Shown: positions 17,328-26,245 of the stretch, one piece after another
How the letters are laid out: each line of letters opens with the position of its first letter
Numbering within the stretch: position 1 is the stretch's first letter
Assembly (NCBI RefSeq): GCF_030410135.1
Contig: NZ_JAUGQQ010000003.1
Span: 62,001 to 126,000 of the forward strand
Origin: Aequorivita aurantiaca
Lineage (GTDB): Bacteria > Bacteroidota > Bacteroidia > Flavobacteriales > Flavobacteriaceae
Length of the DNA stretch: 64,000 nucleotides
Direction: 5' to 3'
The notes under the pieces: model-generated
Told to the model about the DNA's origin: nothing
The model's database searches: none
What the model saw: only the letters and a program-made list of their open reading frames with translations
Translations under genes and position numbers: made by a program

Positions 17328-17347
17328 ATGCCGCTCTAAAGCGGCAT
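17328..17347 (-). terminator. Bidirectional terminator between the small membrane gene and azurin
   Basis: ATGCCGCT (17328-17335), loop CTAA, AGCGGCAT (17340-17347). On the minus strand the stem is followed by a T-run, so it mainly ends the azurin transcript; it may also serve the convergent plus-strand gene. Confidence 0.85.
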
Positions 17348-17371
17348 CTTCATTTATATGTTTTTCGGAAT

Positions 17372-17881
17372 TTATTCTACAATAAACTTTCCGTTCATCA
17401 GTGCATAATGGCCGGGGAAGGTACACATGAAAGTATAAGTTCCGGGTTCCGGAGCATCAAATTCAATGGTATCCGTTTCGCCGCCGCCCAACATTTTGGT
17501 GTAGGCTATAAACTTATCTTGCATGTCCGTAGGAATATAATCAGTTTCAGACGCAACCGCCGAAGCCTGTCCAACAGCCGCCATATCAGCATCCTTGGTT
17601 AGCAACGCCCAATTATGGCCCATTACCGTTTTGTCCATTTTGCCGACATGCTTAAGGGTTAGCCTCACTTTTTGGCCAGCCTTTACACGAATTTCGCTTT
17701 TGTCGAATTTCATTTGGTCATTTCCTGTAATGGTAATTTCGGCAACTTGGCTGTCAGAACTTTGGGCCGGAGCCGCTTCTTCCACTTGAGTGCCAATTTG
17801 CATTGCAGGTTTTTCCTCCTTTTTGTTATCGCCACAACTAATAGCAACTGCTGCTGCGAATACTAGAATCAATTTATTCAT
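17372..17881 (-). CDS. Azurin-type blue copper lipoprotein
   Basis: A 169-residue lipoprotein (lipobox VAISC) with a spacer of about 30 residues and a complete azurin domain. Type-1 copper ligands are visible: His in MGHNWAL, then Cys, His and Met in CTFPGHYALMNG. It carries electrons between periplasmic redox partners, here tethered to a membrane. It has its own promoter (17911-17941) and terminator, so it is a single-gene unit. It is near, but not within, the copper island. Confidence 0.93.
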   Translation of the reverse strand: MNKLILVFAAAVAISCGDNKKEEKPAMQIGTQVEEAAPAQSSDSQVAEITITGNDQMKFDKSEIRVKAGQKVRLTLKHVGKMDKTVMGHNWALLTKDADMAAVGQASAVASETDYIPTDMQDKFIAYTKMLGGGETDTIEFDAPEPGTYTFMCTFPGHYALMNGKFIVE

Positions 17882-17910
17882 GATTGTGATATTTAGGATT
17901 AATTATAGTA

Positions 17911-17941
17911 CAAAATTAACCTCTTAATTTAGGATAAACAA
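17911..17941 (-). promoter_or_regulatory. Promoter of the azurin gene
   Basis: On the minus strand TTG (17939-17941), a 20-bp spacer and TAATTTTG (17911-17918) fit the Bacteroidota -33/-7 consensus. The predicted start lies about 23 bp before the ATG. Confidence 0.75.
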
Positions 17942-18012
17942 ATCTTTTACTTTTCATTTTGAAAAATTAAAGAAAGTCCTAACGTTTAAAATCTAGAAAG
18001 CCTTGTATGAAA

Positions 18013-19350
18013 TTAAAAAGAATAGGAATATTCAACTCCACCACCAACGAGAGTCTTTGCCTTATTTGAAAAATCTGCCCCTCCCATTATAGTGAACGTA
18101 CCAAGCTTTTCATTTTTGTAGGACAGGGAACCGTAATTATACCAATATTTCCACTCGGGATATAAGGGAGTACGATAGGTTCCGGTATATTTGGCTAAGC
18201 TGCTTTTCAATTTCCATTGGAACGCATCAAAATGACCCATTAATCCAAAATGGTGCACTTTAACCCGATTACTGATAATGGGTGAAACACCTTCAGATAT
18301 CTGTGCGGATTTGTCGTATAAAATAAATGGCACGCCCATTATATTTTTTTCGTAACTCCACCCGCTTCTATAAATTGAATTGCTGAAATAATTATCCTTT
18401 CCACTCCCCACGGAAATTCCGCTTTGGTCCATAGTATCTATATATTCGTAAAGAATTGCGGTAAAAAATCGATTGTTCGCGGGTTCAAAATATATTCCCC
18501 AAAGACCGTCCGGAAAATTTGCCAAACGTGTGCCGGAGCCATCCTCAATATAATGGTCGTGGTAAATTGAGAACGAGCCAAGTTTATTCGCGTGATTATA
18601 ATCCAATAAAACACTCCCCAAATGGTTGCCCAATTTGTTTAAGGTTTCCCCTTCTATTCCATATTCCTCAGTAGTGTGGGCAAAAAAAACATTTACAAAA
18701 TCCTTGAATCCACTTTTCAATTTGCCCCATTCCGGTGATGTACCTCCCCATTGCACATAATGTTGGACCTTTGCGGTAAGGGTGTTATTCTCATTGAATG
18801 AAGTTATTAGCGACAATCTTTTGTAATGGACGTGGGTACCATCCACATATCGATCATCGTTCAGTTCATAATGCGCCATTCCCCAATCAACAGCAAATGT
18901 TTTCGAAATCTTAAAAGGATTGTTTGCCTCCAATAGAATTCCAGGAAGTGGACGCGCATTTCCGGACCATAAAAAATCTTGGTTGGTGGCCGAGAGGCCG
19001 TTGAAAACCTCGAACTGTTTCTTTGCGCCAACAGTGGCAAAGAGCCAAGAATTTTCAAATTGAAGATATAAATCACGGCGTTGTACCGCATCCTTCACGC
19101 CATCCCTGCCAAAGACGGCAGCCCCGCCATTTATTAAAAAAGAAGGAAATAATAAACTTGCCCTTAATTCCCCCGTGGCAGAAAAGTTTGTAAGCTCGCC
19201 CACCGCGAAATTGGTATTGGTATGGAACCAAAACGGATTCTCATTCTCTGTAGCAAGAATTGCCTTTGCTTCCGCACTACCGGCAATTTTAAATTCCTGT
19301 GAGAAAATAAAGAAAGGGCATAAAAGGAAGAAGAACTTCAGCAACTTCAT
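18013..19350 (-). CDS. Capsule assembly Wzi-family outer-membrane protein
   Basis: A 445-residue protein starting at ATG 19350 with signal peptide (FFFLLCPFFIFSQ). A longer in-frame start would lie inside the upstream kinase gene. The mature part is a series of amphipathic strands with aromatic girdles ending in YSYSF with a terminal Phe, an outer-membrane barrel. The Wzi family helps anchor or export capsule at the outer membrane. It follows the Wzc-type kinase gene by 10 bp, so wza-wzc-wzi form one export unit, although wza is 83 bp upstream of wzc. Confidence 0.85.
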   Translation of the reverse strand: MKLLKFFFLLCPFFIFSQEFKIAGSAEAKAILATENENPFWFHTNTNFAVGELTNFSATGELRASLLFPSFLINGGAAVFGRDGVKDAVQRRDLYLQFENSWLFATVGAKKQFEVFNGLSATNQDFLWSGNARPLPGILLEANNPFKISKTFAVDWGMAHYELNDDRYVDGTHVHYKRLSLITSFNENNTLTAKVQHYVQWGGTSPEWGKLKSGFKDFVNVFFAHTTEEYGIEGETLNKLGNHLGSVLLDYNHANKLGSFSIYHDHYIEDGSGTRLANFPDGLWGIYFEPANNRFFTAILYEYIDTMDQSGISVGSGKDNYFSNSIYRSGWSYEKNIMGVPFILYDKSAQISEGVSPIISNRVKVHHFGLMGHFDAFQWKLKSSLAKYTGTYRTPLYPEWKYWYNYGSLSYKNEKLGTFTIMGGADFSNKAKTLVGGGVEYSYSF

Positions 19351-19360
19351 ATAACTATTT

Positions 19361-21742
19361 CTATCTATTGAAAATTCGCTGTAGCAGTGACCTTTCTTCG
19401 CGGGAATAGGCATAACCGTATTTATTTCCGTAACCAAAATTTTGGATATCCACATTATTGAGAATAACCGCAACATTTGCCAAACGCCCATCATTGATGG
19501 CATCCTGTGGAAACTCCAGCAGTCGCTTGTCAGTATATCCGGCACGTACCACATATAGGGTGATGTCTGCGAGTTTATTGATAATAATGGTGTCTGTAAC
19601 CAACATTGCCGGAGCGGTGTCCATAATTACGTAATCAAATTCCTTTTGTAGCGCCTCAATGAAATGTGCCGTTCGCTTCTGCATTAACAATTCCGCGGGA
19701 TTGGGCGGGATGGCACCGGAAAGAACGATGCTCAAATTTTCATTGTATTCACTTTTTGTAATTACTTCGCTTACTTCCAAATTTTCGTAAACGATAAATT
19801 CCGTTAGGCCTTTATTCGCCTTTAAATGCTCCGGCAAATACCGTTGCAATTGGGGATTTCGAATGTCGGCTCCCACCAAGACAACCTTTTTGCCCGTAAT
19901 GGCCAAAGTGAGCGCCAAGTTGAACGCAACAAATGTCTTTCCTTCCCCTTTAATGGTGGAAGTGACAATAATGGTTTTGCCCTTTTCACTTTCCTCTAGC
20001 TTGTTTATAAAGAGATATTGCAGATTGGTTCTCAAGATCCTATATGCCTCGGCCATGATGCTACGGTCGTTATGCTGAATAAGATCCGAATCTCCTTTTT
20101 GGACCTTTGGAATTTCCCCAATAATCGGGATGGATTTTAATTGTTTCTCAACATCTTTTCTACTTTTCACTTTTGTACTGAGCAAATAGAAACTATAAAT
20201 TCCGCCAAAAGGAATTAGCAAGCCAGCAAGCAAGGCACCCAAATAAATAAGTGGTTTTTTTGGCGAAACGGGTTGGTCGGAACCATAGGCGCTATCCACA
20301 ATTTTAGCTCTATCGGAGGTGGCAGCCAAGGCAATGGATGCTTCCTCACGCTGTTGCAACAAAAAAAGATACAGTTGCTCCTTTATGGTCTGTTGGCGTT
20401 CAATACCCCTAAAAATCTTTTCCTTTGCGGGTACCTGTGATATTTTTGAGCTTATAATATTTTCTTGAACGTTTAAATCCTTCATTGCTATTTTGAGCGC
20501 ATTTTTTGAATTTTCCAAACTGCCCAAAATATTGTTGCGCATTTGTGAAATTTGTTCGTTCACACTTTGGACCACCGGGTTTTTTGGGGTGGAAGTCTGC
20601 AATAATTTATTTCGATATAAAATAAGCTCATTATAATTGTTCACCGCAGTGCCCACGTTCTCATTGGAAATACCAATGTTGGCCGGCAGCAATTCGTTGG
20701 CAGAGCTAGTTTTCATATAATCGATCATCGTGTTGCTTAGCTCCAGTTGGGTGGCCACATCCAACTGCCGTTTGTTGAATTCGCTTGCATTCTCCAGCGT
20801 TATCTGTGCCTCGGCCTGAATATCGGTCAAGCGGTTGGTGCTTTTAAAATCTTCCTTATTTGTTTCTACGGAATCCAGTTCGCGGGTAATGATCTGCAAC
20901 CGTGATTCAATAAATTCGGAAGTTTTTCGTGCAATTTCATTTCGGTCCTGCACGGCATCCTTATTATATTGCTGAATTAGTTCATTTAAGAAATCCTGTC
21001 CTTTTGCCTTGTTTTGGGTTTGGATGGATAACTCCACAACATTGCTCTTTGCATCTGTGTTAAGAATATTCACACGGGATTGGAAATCCAACGCCACCCT
21101 TTCCACGGAGCTATAGCTTACTAAAATAGTTCGGTTTAAATATGCCTCAAACTTTTCTCGAGCATCCAAGTTTGGCAGCACGGTTATTTCGCCGAAGAAA
21201 AGCGGAATACGCTCCCCAAATTTGTGCGTGGTTTTATTGCTGCGGGTTTCATCTTCCAAAACAAATTGGGAATCGGAGATCATTTCAATATATAAAGTGG
21301 GGATGGGTTCCCGTGAATCGCTTTCCACAAATGATTGATACTGTACCTCAAACGGCTTATAGCCATACATTTCGGAGGTTTTAATATTTCCCATAACTTC
21401 ATACTTTATATTAAGCTGAAGATTCTTGACGGCTTCCGAAATTATTCTTTTTGAATTAAATATTGCCAATTCATTTTCAATCTGATTGTTCTTAAACCGG
21501 GAGAGAAAACTTCCAAATTGGGAAAATGCCGCCATTTCCAAAGGGCTCTGGCTCTTTTCATCCTTTATTATTATGGTTGCCTGACTTTGGTAAAGTTGGG
21601 GTGTATAGCGCAAATAAAGAAAAGCTACAAAAAGTGCAACAGCTGCTCCTATTACGAAGAAATACCAGTACCGCGAATATTGTTCAATCACTTCCCTCAG
21701 GGAAAGTTCCTCGGCAACTTGGTTGTTAGAATTTTCGATCAT
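19361..21742 (-). CDS. Wzc-type polysaccharide copolymerase and tyrosine kinase
   Basis: A 793-residue inner-membrane BY-kinase. TM1 is at about 30-52; a periplasmic Wzz-like domain with long coiled coils follows; TM2 (GALLAGLLIPFGGIYSFYLL) is near 500. The cytosolic kinase then has Walker A TIKGEGKTFVAFN (about 600), Walker A' VVLVGADIRNP (about 622) and Walker B DYVIMDTAP (about 705). The C-terminus has a tyrosine cluster, NFGYGNKYGYAYSREE, for autophosphorylation. It sets polymer length and drives export with Wza. Both membrane and kinase halves are in one chain, as in proteobacteria. Confidence 0.93.
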   Translation of the reverse strand: MIENSNNQVAEELSLREVIEQYSRYWYFFVIGAAVALFVAFLYLRYTPQLYQSQATIIIKDEKSQSPLEMAAFSQFGSFLSRFKNNQIENELAIFNSKRIISEAVKNLQLNIKYEVMGNIKTSEMYGYKPFEVQYQSFVESDSREPIPTLYIEMISDSQFVLEDETRSNKTTHKFGERIPLFFGEITVLPNLDAREKFEAYLNRTILVSYSSVERVALDFQSRVNILNTDAKSNVVELSIQTQNKAKGQDFLNELIQQYNKDAVQDRNEIARKTSEFIESRLQIITRELDSVETNKEDFKSTNRLTDIQAEAQITLENASEFNKRQLDVATQLELSNTMIDYMKTSSANELLPANIGISNENVGTAVNNYNELILYRNKLLQTSTPKNPVVQSVNEQISQMRNNILGSLENSKNALKIAMKDLNVQENIISSKISQVPAKEKIFRGIERQQTIKEQLYLFLLQQREEASIALAATSDRAKIVDSAYGSDQPVSPKKPLIYLGALLAGLLIPFGGIYSFYLLSTKVKSRKDVEKQLKSIPIIGEIPKVQKGDSDLIQHNDRSIMAEAYRILRTNLQYLFINKLEESEKGKTIIVTSTIKGEGKTFVAFNLALTLAITGKKVVLVGADIRNPQLQRYLPEHLKANKGLTEFIVYENLEVSEVITKSEYNENLSIVLSGAIPPNPAELLMQKRTAHFIEALQKEFDYVIMDTAPAMLVTDTIIINKLADITLYVVRAGYTDKRLLEFPQDAINDGRLANVAVILNNVDIQNFGYGNKYGYAYSREERSLLQRIFNR

Positions 21743-21825
21743 TGTTTAATATTGAAAATTGAATGATTTTGCTTTGGGAGGTAGTCTATTTCAGCGATAC
21801 CCATAATGATAGCTTAATATTTCTT

Positions 21826-22611
21826 TTATCTAAAAATAATCGCCATTGCCGAAAGTAGCAAAGATGCTATGCTAACGTAAATTGCCGTGTTTCGGTTGAA
21901 ACTACTGCCCTGCACTTGTGCCCTATTGGGTTCTACATAAACCACATCGTTTTGCTGAAGGTAATAATATTCACTGTTCAGCACATTGGCGCTCCTCATA
22001 TCAAGATATTTGTAGTTTTTGGTTTTACCATCGTCCCGAATTACCAACACATTATCCCTTCTCCCATAAATAGTCATATCACCCGCCAAACCTAGAGCTG
22101 CGGGCAAGGTTAGCCGTTCGCCTTCAAAATTATAGGTGCCTGGTCTATTCACCTCGCCGAGCAAACTCACTTTGAAATTGAGAATGCGAATGGTAACGAT
22201 GGGTTCCTTTACATATTCCGAAATACGTTTCGCCAGCAATTCACTGAGTTCCACCCGCGTTAACCCCACAACTTGTATCCTTCCCAATATGGGAAAATCT
22301 ATACTACCATCTTGGGCCGTTAAATATGCTTGCTGTTGGTTGTTATTATTGGCGGCAACGCCCATAATTTCCGTGGAGGGTCGCGTTTCGCTGATAAGAT
22401 TGAACGGACGTACGGCGTTCAAATCATAGGCAGAAACCACAATACTGAGAAGATCCCCCGATTGTATTTTGGAACTCTTTTGGATAGTATCCAAAAGCAA
22501 CTGACCTTGCGACAAATCCTGGAAATAAACAATTTTTTCTGAAGAAACGCAGGATACTCCTAAGCTTCCGACGAAAAACAACATTAATACTTTAGCGAAA
22601 AACCGTGTCAT
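21826..22611 (-). CDS. Polysaccharide export lipoprotein (Wza/SLBB type)
   Basis: A 261-residue lipoprotein (lipobox GSLGVSC) with the poly-export domain (KIQSGDLLSIVVSAYD and VDFPILGRIQVVGLT region), an SLBB domain (VSLLGEVNRPGTYNF), and a C-terminal hydrophobic helix (IYVSIASLLLSAMAIIFR) that may span the outer membrane as in Wza. It forms the outer-membrane export channel partner of the Wzc-type kinase immediately downstream. A -7-like TATATTTG lies at 22625-22632, just before the start. Confidence 0.92.
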   Translation of the reverse strand: MTRFFAKVLMLFFVGSLGVSCVSSEKIVYFQDLSQGQLLLDTIQKSSKIQSGDLLSIVVSAYDLNAVRPFNLISETRPSTEIMGVAANNNNQQQAYLTAQDGSIDFPILGRIQVVGLTRVELSELLAKRISEYVKEPIVTIRILNFKVSLLGEVNRPGTYNFEGERLTLPAALGLAGDMTIYGRRDNVLVIRDDGKTKNYKYLDMRSANVLNSEYYYLQQNDVVYVEPNRAQVQGSSFNRNTAIYVSIASLLLSAMAIIFR

Positions 22612-22798
22612 TTATTTTTTTTTGCAAATATAAACTTTTCTAACCAGCATATTTTCAGCGATGCCTTTATATGATAGTGAATGTCACCTCATTACCTGTT
22701 AAAAGATTAAATAGCCAATGGCCAAAAGGATGTCTCATTGCCTATTTCAGCTGAAAGACTCCTTGTGGATTGACTATTGACTATAATACAATCTCGTT

Positions 22799-24724
22799 TT
22801 AATTATGGTGGGCTTTATCCAAACTTTGGAACTCCGAATTTTGACTTAAATATTCAGGCACCAATTCCTTTAGTCGTTTTACTACCGGTTTTCGTTTATT
22901 CTGAGTGGTAGCTTTTAAGATGGCTTGAATTTTTCGGCTTACTTCATTAAAATCTTCAACGGGCACTTTTGATACCATAATTTTCGGATGATATGTGGGA
23001 AGGGTCATTGCGGTATCGCTGAGCAATTCCTCATAAAGTTTTTCACCCGGACGCAGCCCAACAATTTGAATATCGATATCCTTATAAGGTTTTAGACCGG
23101 ACAGACGAATCATATTTTCCGCCATATCCATAATCTTAATCGGTTTGCCCATATCAAAAACGTATATTTCGCCACCATTGCCCATTGTGCCCGCTTGCAG
23201 CACAAGTTGGCAAGCTTCTGAAATAGTCATAAAATAGCGAATAATATCCTTATGGGTCACCGTCACAGGCCCCCCGTTGGCAATTTGTTTTCTAAAATAT
23301 GGTATTACCGAACCATTTGACCCCAAAACATTACCAAACCTCGTTGTGATAAACTTGGTGTGTGTGCCAATGCGTTCCTGTAGCGACTGTACATACATTT
23401 CCGCTCCTCTTTTGGAGGCACCCATAACATTGGTAGGGTTTACAGCCTTATCGGTAGATATCATCACAAATTTATCTACCCCGTGCTGTACCGCGAGATT
23501 CGCTAAATTAATGGTGCCCATAATATTGACCGCAACGGCCTCGTGTGGGTTTTTTTCCATTAAGGGAACATGCTTGTAGGCCGCAGCGTGATAAACAAAA
23601 TTGAATTTATATTTCGAAAATATCATCTCGAGCCGGTCAATGTTTCTGACATCGGCAAGGGCCACTACAAAATTCAGCGATGGATATTCCGTACGGAGGT
23701 AAAGCTCAATGGCGTGCAGGGCAGATTCGGCGTTGTCTAGAATAACTATCTTTTTGGGGCGGAACGCTGCCAATTGCTTCACAATCTCGCTGCCAATGGA
23801 GCCTGCGGCGCCCGTAACAAGAATTGTTTTAGCTTCCAAATCGTGCTTTAAAATATCCGCGTCAATTTTTATAGGATGTCTTTCCAGTAAATCCTCAATT
23901 TGAATGGGCCTAATTTGCGTTTGAATATCTTCTTTTTTGTTCCAATTTTCCACCAATGGCACGTTGAAAACCTCAACGTTATTTGCCAAACAGGCTTCCA
24001 CTATTTGTTTTGTTTCAGCTATGGAATGGGAATCGCGAACTATTAATACCCCATCCAAATCAGTTTTGGCTATCAATTCTGTAAAAGGAAGAGAGTCTTT
24101 GTTTATGGCTAATGAAAAAACTGGTTTTCCAAGAATGCTCAAGCTTTTGGAGGAAGGATTTTCGGAAAGGAAACCTACCAATTTAAAGGGCAAATCAGAC
24201 TCCGTGGTAAGAGCTCTACCAAGACTAATGGTTTGGTTATCCATGCCCACAATCAGTACTTTTTTCTTAAAATTACCAGCGTTCATTCGCTGTAAATATT
24301 GATAAACTTCCTTAACGGCTATTCTGAAAAACAGCATTAGTGTAAAGGAAAAAAACATATATAGCAAAACTCCTGTTGTAAGAAATATTTTCTGCCCCAA
24401 TAACATATAGAAAATATAGTTAAGGGCTATAGCGCTGAACGCTGTGAGAAAGGAAGCGGATGCCACTTTGAAAACATCGGTAAATGTAGAATGCCTCACA
24501 ATCCCGGCATAAGTGCGAAACACCAAAAAGAAAAGAATATTAATGCCAATAACCACGATTGCCTTAATTGGCATGGGCAATACCTTATTAAATTTCAATG
24601 GGGTGCCGTCCAAAATGAGAAACATTAGGGCGAAGGAGCATATACAAATCCCAATATCTAACGCAAAAACAGCCCATCGGGGCAGATAGCGCTGGTTCAA
24701 TAATACTATCTTTTTAGAACGCAT
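22799..24724 (-). CDS. PglF/WbpM-like UDP-HexNAc 4,6-dehydratase
   Basis: A 641-residue membrane enzyme from ATG 24724; a GTG 36 bases upstream is less likely. Four N-terminal helices (about 15-140) and a CoA-binding-like domain precede the SDR catalytic domain with VTGAAGSIGSEIV (about 315). The active site reads STDKAVNPTNVMGASKR, where Met replaces the usual Tyr of YxxxK, as in PglF and WbpM. It makes a UDP-4-keto-6-deoxy sugar from UDP-GlcNAc, the first step toward bacillosamine- or QuiNAc-type sugars. The next gene is the matching aminotransferase. Confidence 0.9.
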   Translation of the reverse strand: MRSKKIVLLNQRYLPRWAVFALDIGICICSFALMFLILDGTPLKFNKVLPMPIKAIVVIGINILFFLVFRTYAGIVRHSTFTDVFKVASASFLTAFSAIALNYIFYMLLGQKIFLTTGVLLYMFFSFTLMLFFRIAVKEVYQYLQRMNAGNFKKKVLIVGMDNQTISLGRALTTESDLPFKLVGFLSENPSSKSLSILGKPVFSLAINKDSLPFTELIAKTDLDGVLIVRDSHSIAETKQIVEACLANNVEVFNVPLVENWNKKEDIQTQIRPIQIEDLLERHPIKIDADILKHDLEAKTILVTGAAGSIGSEIVKQLAAFRPKKIVILDNAESALHAIELYLRTEYPSLNFVVALADVRNIDRLEMIFSKYKFNFVYHAAAYKHVPLMEKNPHEAVAVNIMGTINLANLAVQHGVDKFVMISTDKAVNPTNVMGASKRGAEMYVQSLQERIGTHTKFITTRFGNVLGSNGSVIPYFRKQIANGGPVTVTHKDIIRYFMTISEACQLVLQAGTMGNGGEIYVFDMGKPIKIMDMAENMIRLSGLKPYKDIDIQIVGLRPGEKLYEELLSDTAMTLPTYHPKIMVSKVPVEDFNEVSRKIQAILKATTQNKRKPVVKRLKELVPEYLSQNSEFQSLDKAHHN

Positions 24725-24791
24725 TCTTATTATTTCTACAAATGATATTTTAGGTAGCACTTTAATGAAGATTTGGGGCTACAAATATACT

Positions 24792-25931
24792 TTAAATATC
24801 GATGAAACGCATTAAAACATCGTTAATCTTCAACTTATCCTGTTTATTTAAATTAGAACCCGAAGGCAAACAGAGACCAATTTCAAAAAGTTTTTCAGAA
24901 ATGTTTGAGCCATAATAGGGAACATTTTGAAAAATAGGTTGTAGGTGCATTGGTTTCCATAACGGTCGCGATTCAATATTATTTTCCGCCAAGGCAAATC
25001 GAACATTTTCGGCAGAAAAACCACAGTGAGTCTCATCTATAAGAATACAAGATAACCAGTGGTTGGAAAAATAGGCCGAGGATGGTTCAGAAAATACAGT
25101 CACACCCTTGGTATCCCTAAAAATTTCCTGGTAAAATTGGTTCATTTGCCTTCTTAATTCCACGTGAGCGTCCAGCACTTCCATTTGCCCGCGTCCAATT
25201 CCGGCCGATATGTTGCTGAGCCGGTAATTGTACCCAATCTGGGAATGCTGATAATGCGGGGCATTATCCCTTGCCTGCGTTGCGAGAAATACCGCTTTTT
25301 CCTTCAATTGTAAATTTTTAGCCACTAAGGCACCACCGCCTGAGGTAGTAATTATTTTGTTACCATTAAAGGATAGAATGGAAATATCTCCAAAGGTGCC
25401 ACATTTTTGGTTTTTATAACTGCTTCCCAATGCTTCGGCGCTGTCCTCTACAATCGGGATTTCATACTTATCGGAAATGTTTCTAATTTCCTCTACCTTA
25501 TAGGGCATGCCGTAAAGATGCACAGCTATAATGGCTTTAGGTTTTTTACCTTTTGAAATTCTATCCTTGATTGCCTCCTCCAAATGACTGGGACAAATGT
25601 TCCAAGTATCCGGCTCACTGTCCACGAAAATTGGGGTTGCTCCTTGATATACAATCGGGTTCGCTGAAGCCGAAAAAGTCATGCTCTGGCAAATTACCTC
25701 ATCTCCTCTCCCAACGCCCAATAAAATTAAGGCCAAATGTAAGGCAGCGGTTCCCGAACTTAGGGCGGCAACATAATTTCCGTTGCCAAGATACTGCTCC
25801 AAATCCGTTTCAAACCCAGTTACGTTTGGACCCAGGGGTGCTATCCAATTTGTTTTGAATGCTTCGTTAACAAAAGATTGTTCCGTGCCCCCCATATGTG
25901 GGGATGAGAGGTAGATTTTTTCTGATGCCAT
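24792..25931 (-). CDS. PglE-like DegT/DnrJ aminotransferase for a 4-keto-6-deoxy sugar
   Basis: A 379-residue PLP enzyme from ATG 25931 (MASEKIYLSSPHMGG); a 16-residue upstream extension is probably not translated. The PLP lysine is in SFNGNKIITTSGGG (about 185), with EDSAEALGSSY and NYRLSNISAGIGRGQ as family motifs. The start resembles PglE and related C4-aminotransferases that convert UDP-4-keto-6-deoxy-GlcNAc to the 4-amino sugar using glutamate. In transcription order it precedes pglF by 67 bp on the same strand, so the two are probably co-transcribed. The exact sugar is inferred from neighbours. Confidence 0.88.
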   Translation of the reverse strand: MASEKIYLSSPHMGGTEQSFVNEAFKTNWIAPLGPNVTGFETDLEQYLGNGNYVAALSSGTAALHLALILLGVGRGDEVICQSMTFSASANPIVYQGATPIFVDSEPDTWNICPSHLEEAIKDRISKGKKPKAIIAVHLYGMPYKVEEIRNISDKYEIPIVEDSAEALGSSYKNQKCGTFGDISILSFNGNKIITTSGGGALVAKNLQLKEKAVFLATQARDNAPHYQHSQIGYNYRLSNISAGIGRGQMEVLDAHVELRRQMNQFYQEIFRDTKGVTVFSEPSSAYFSNHWLSCILIDETHCGFSAENVRFALAENNIESRPLWKPMHLQPIFQNVPYYGSNISEKLFEIGLCLPSGSNLNKQDKLKINDVLMRFIDI

Positions 25932-26245
25932 TGTATTTATTTTTGTAGAGAAAAAAATGCTTTTAAAGAGCCAATTCATTTTCGGTGTAAAGATAGGCCA
26001 TTACAAATAGTATTTTCACATCTTCGGTGGATCAAGGGAATAATTAAAATTTGTAGTGTAAAACAATCTATTCTCGCTTTTTAACGAAAATTCCGTGGCT
26101 GGGAATTAGAATTTGTGTTTTCAACTTGGCTCAGAATGAAAGTATGTTGAAACCGGAGGAGATTATTTTCAATTTTAAAATTAAGCGCAAAAAATAACCG
26201 CCCCGTTAAATTCGGGGCGGTTAAGTTTTACATTTAAATGTTCAA
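25932..26245. other. Intergenic stretch of 314 bp
   Basis: Between the aminotransferase gene and the 3' end of the large surface-protein gene. It holds the terminator at 26189-26222 and presumably the aminotransferase promoter, though no good -33/-7 pair was found. Nothing else was seen. Confidence 0.6.
26189..26222 (-). terminator. Rho-independent terminator of the large T9SS protein gene
   Basis: AACCGCCCCG and CGGGGCGGTT form a perfect 10-bp stem with a 7-base loop; on the minus strand it is followed by TA-less T-rich sequence (ATTTTTT). It is located just past the stop of the surface-protein gene. Confidence 0.9.

Noticed and set aside
19351-19554. A 68-residue N-terminal extension of Wzi
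   Set aside because: It lies within the kinase gene in another frame, and the signal peptide begins at ATG 19350.
22612-22798. The TTGACTATTGACTA word between pglF and wza as a cassette end
   Set aside because: There is a short tandem on one side only, with no inverted partner.
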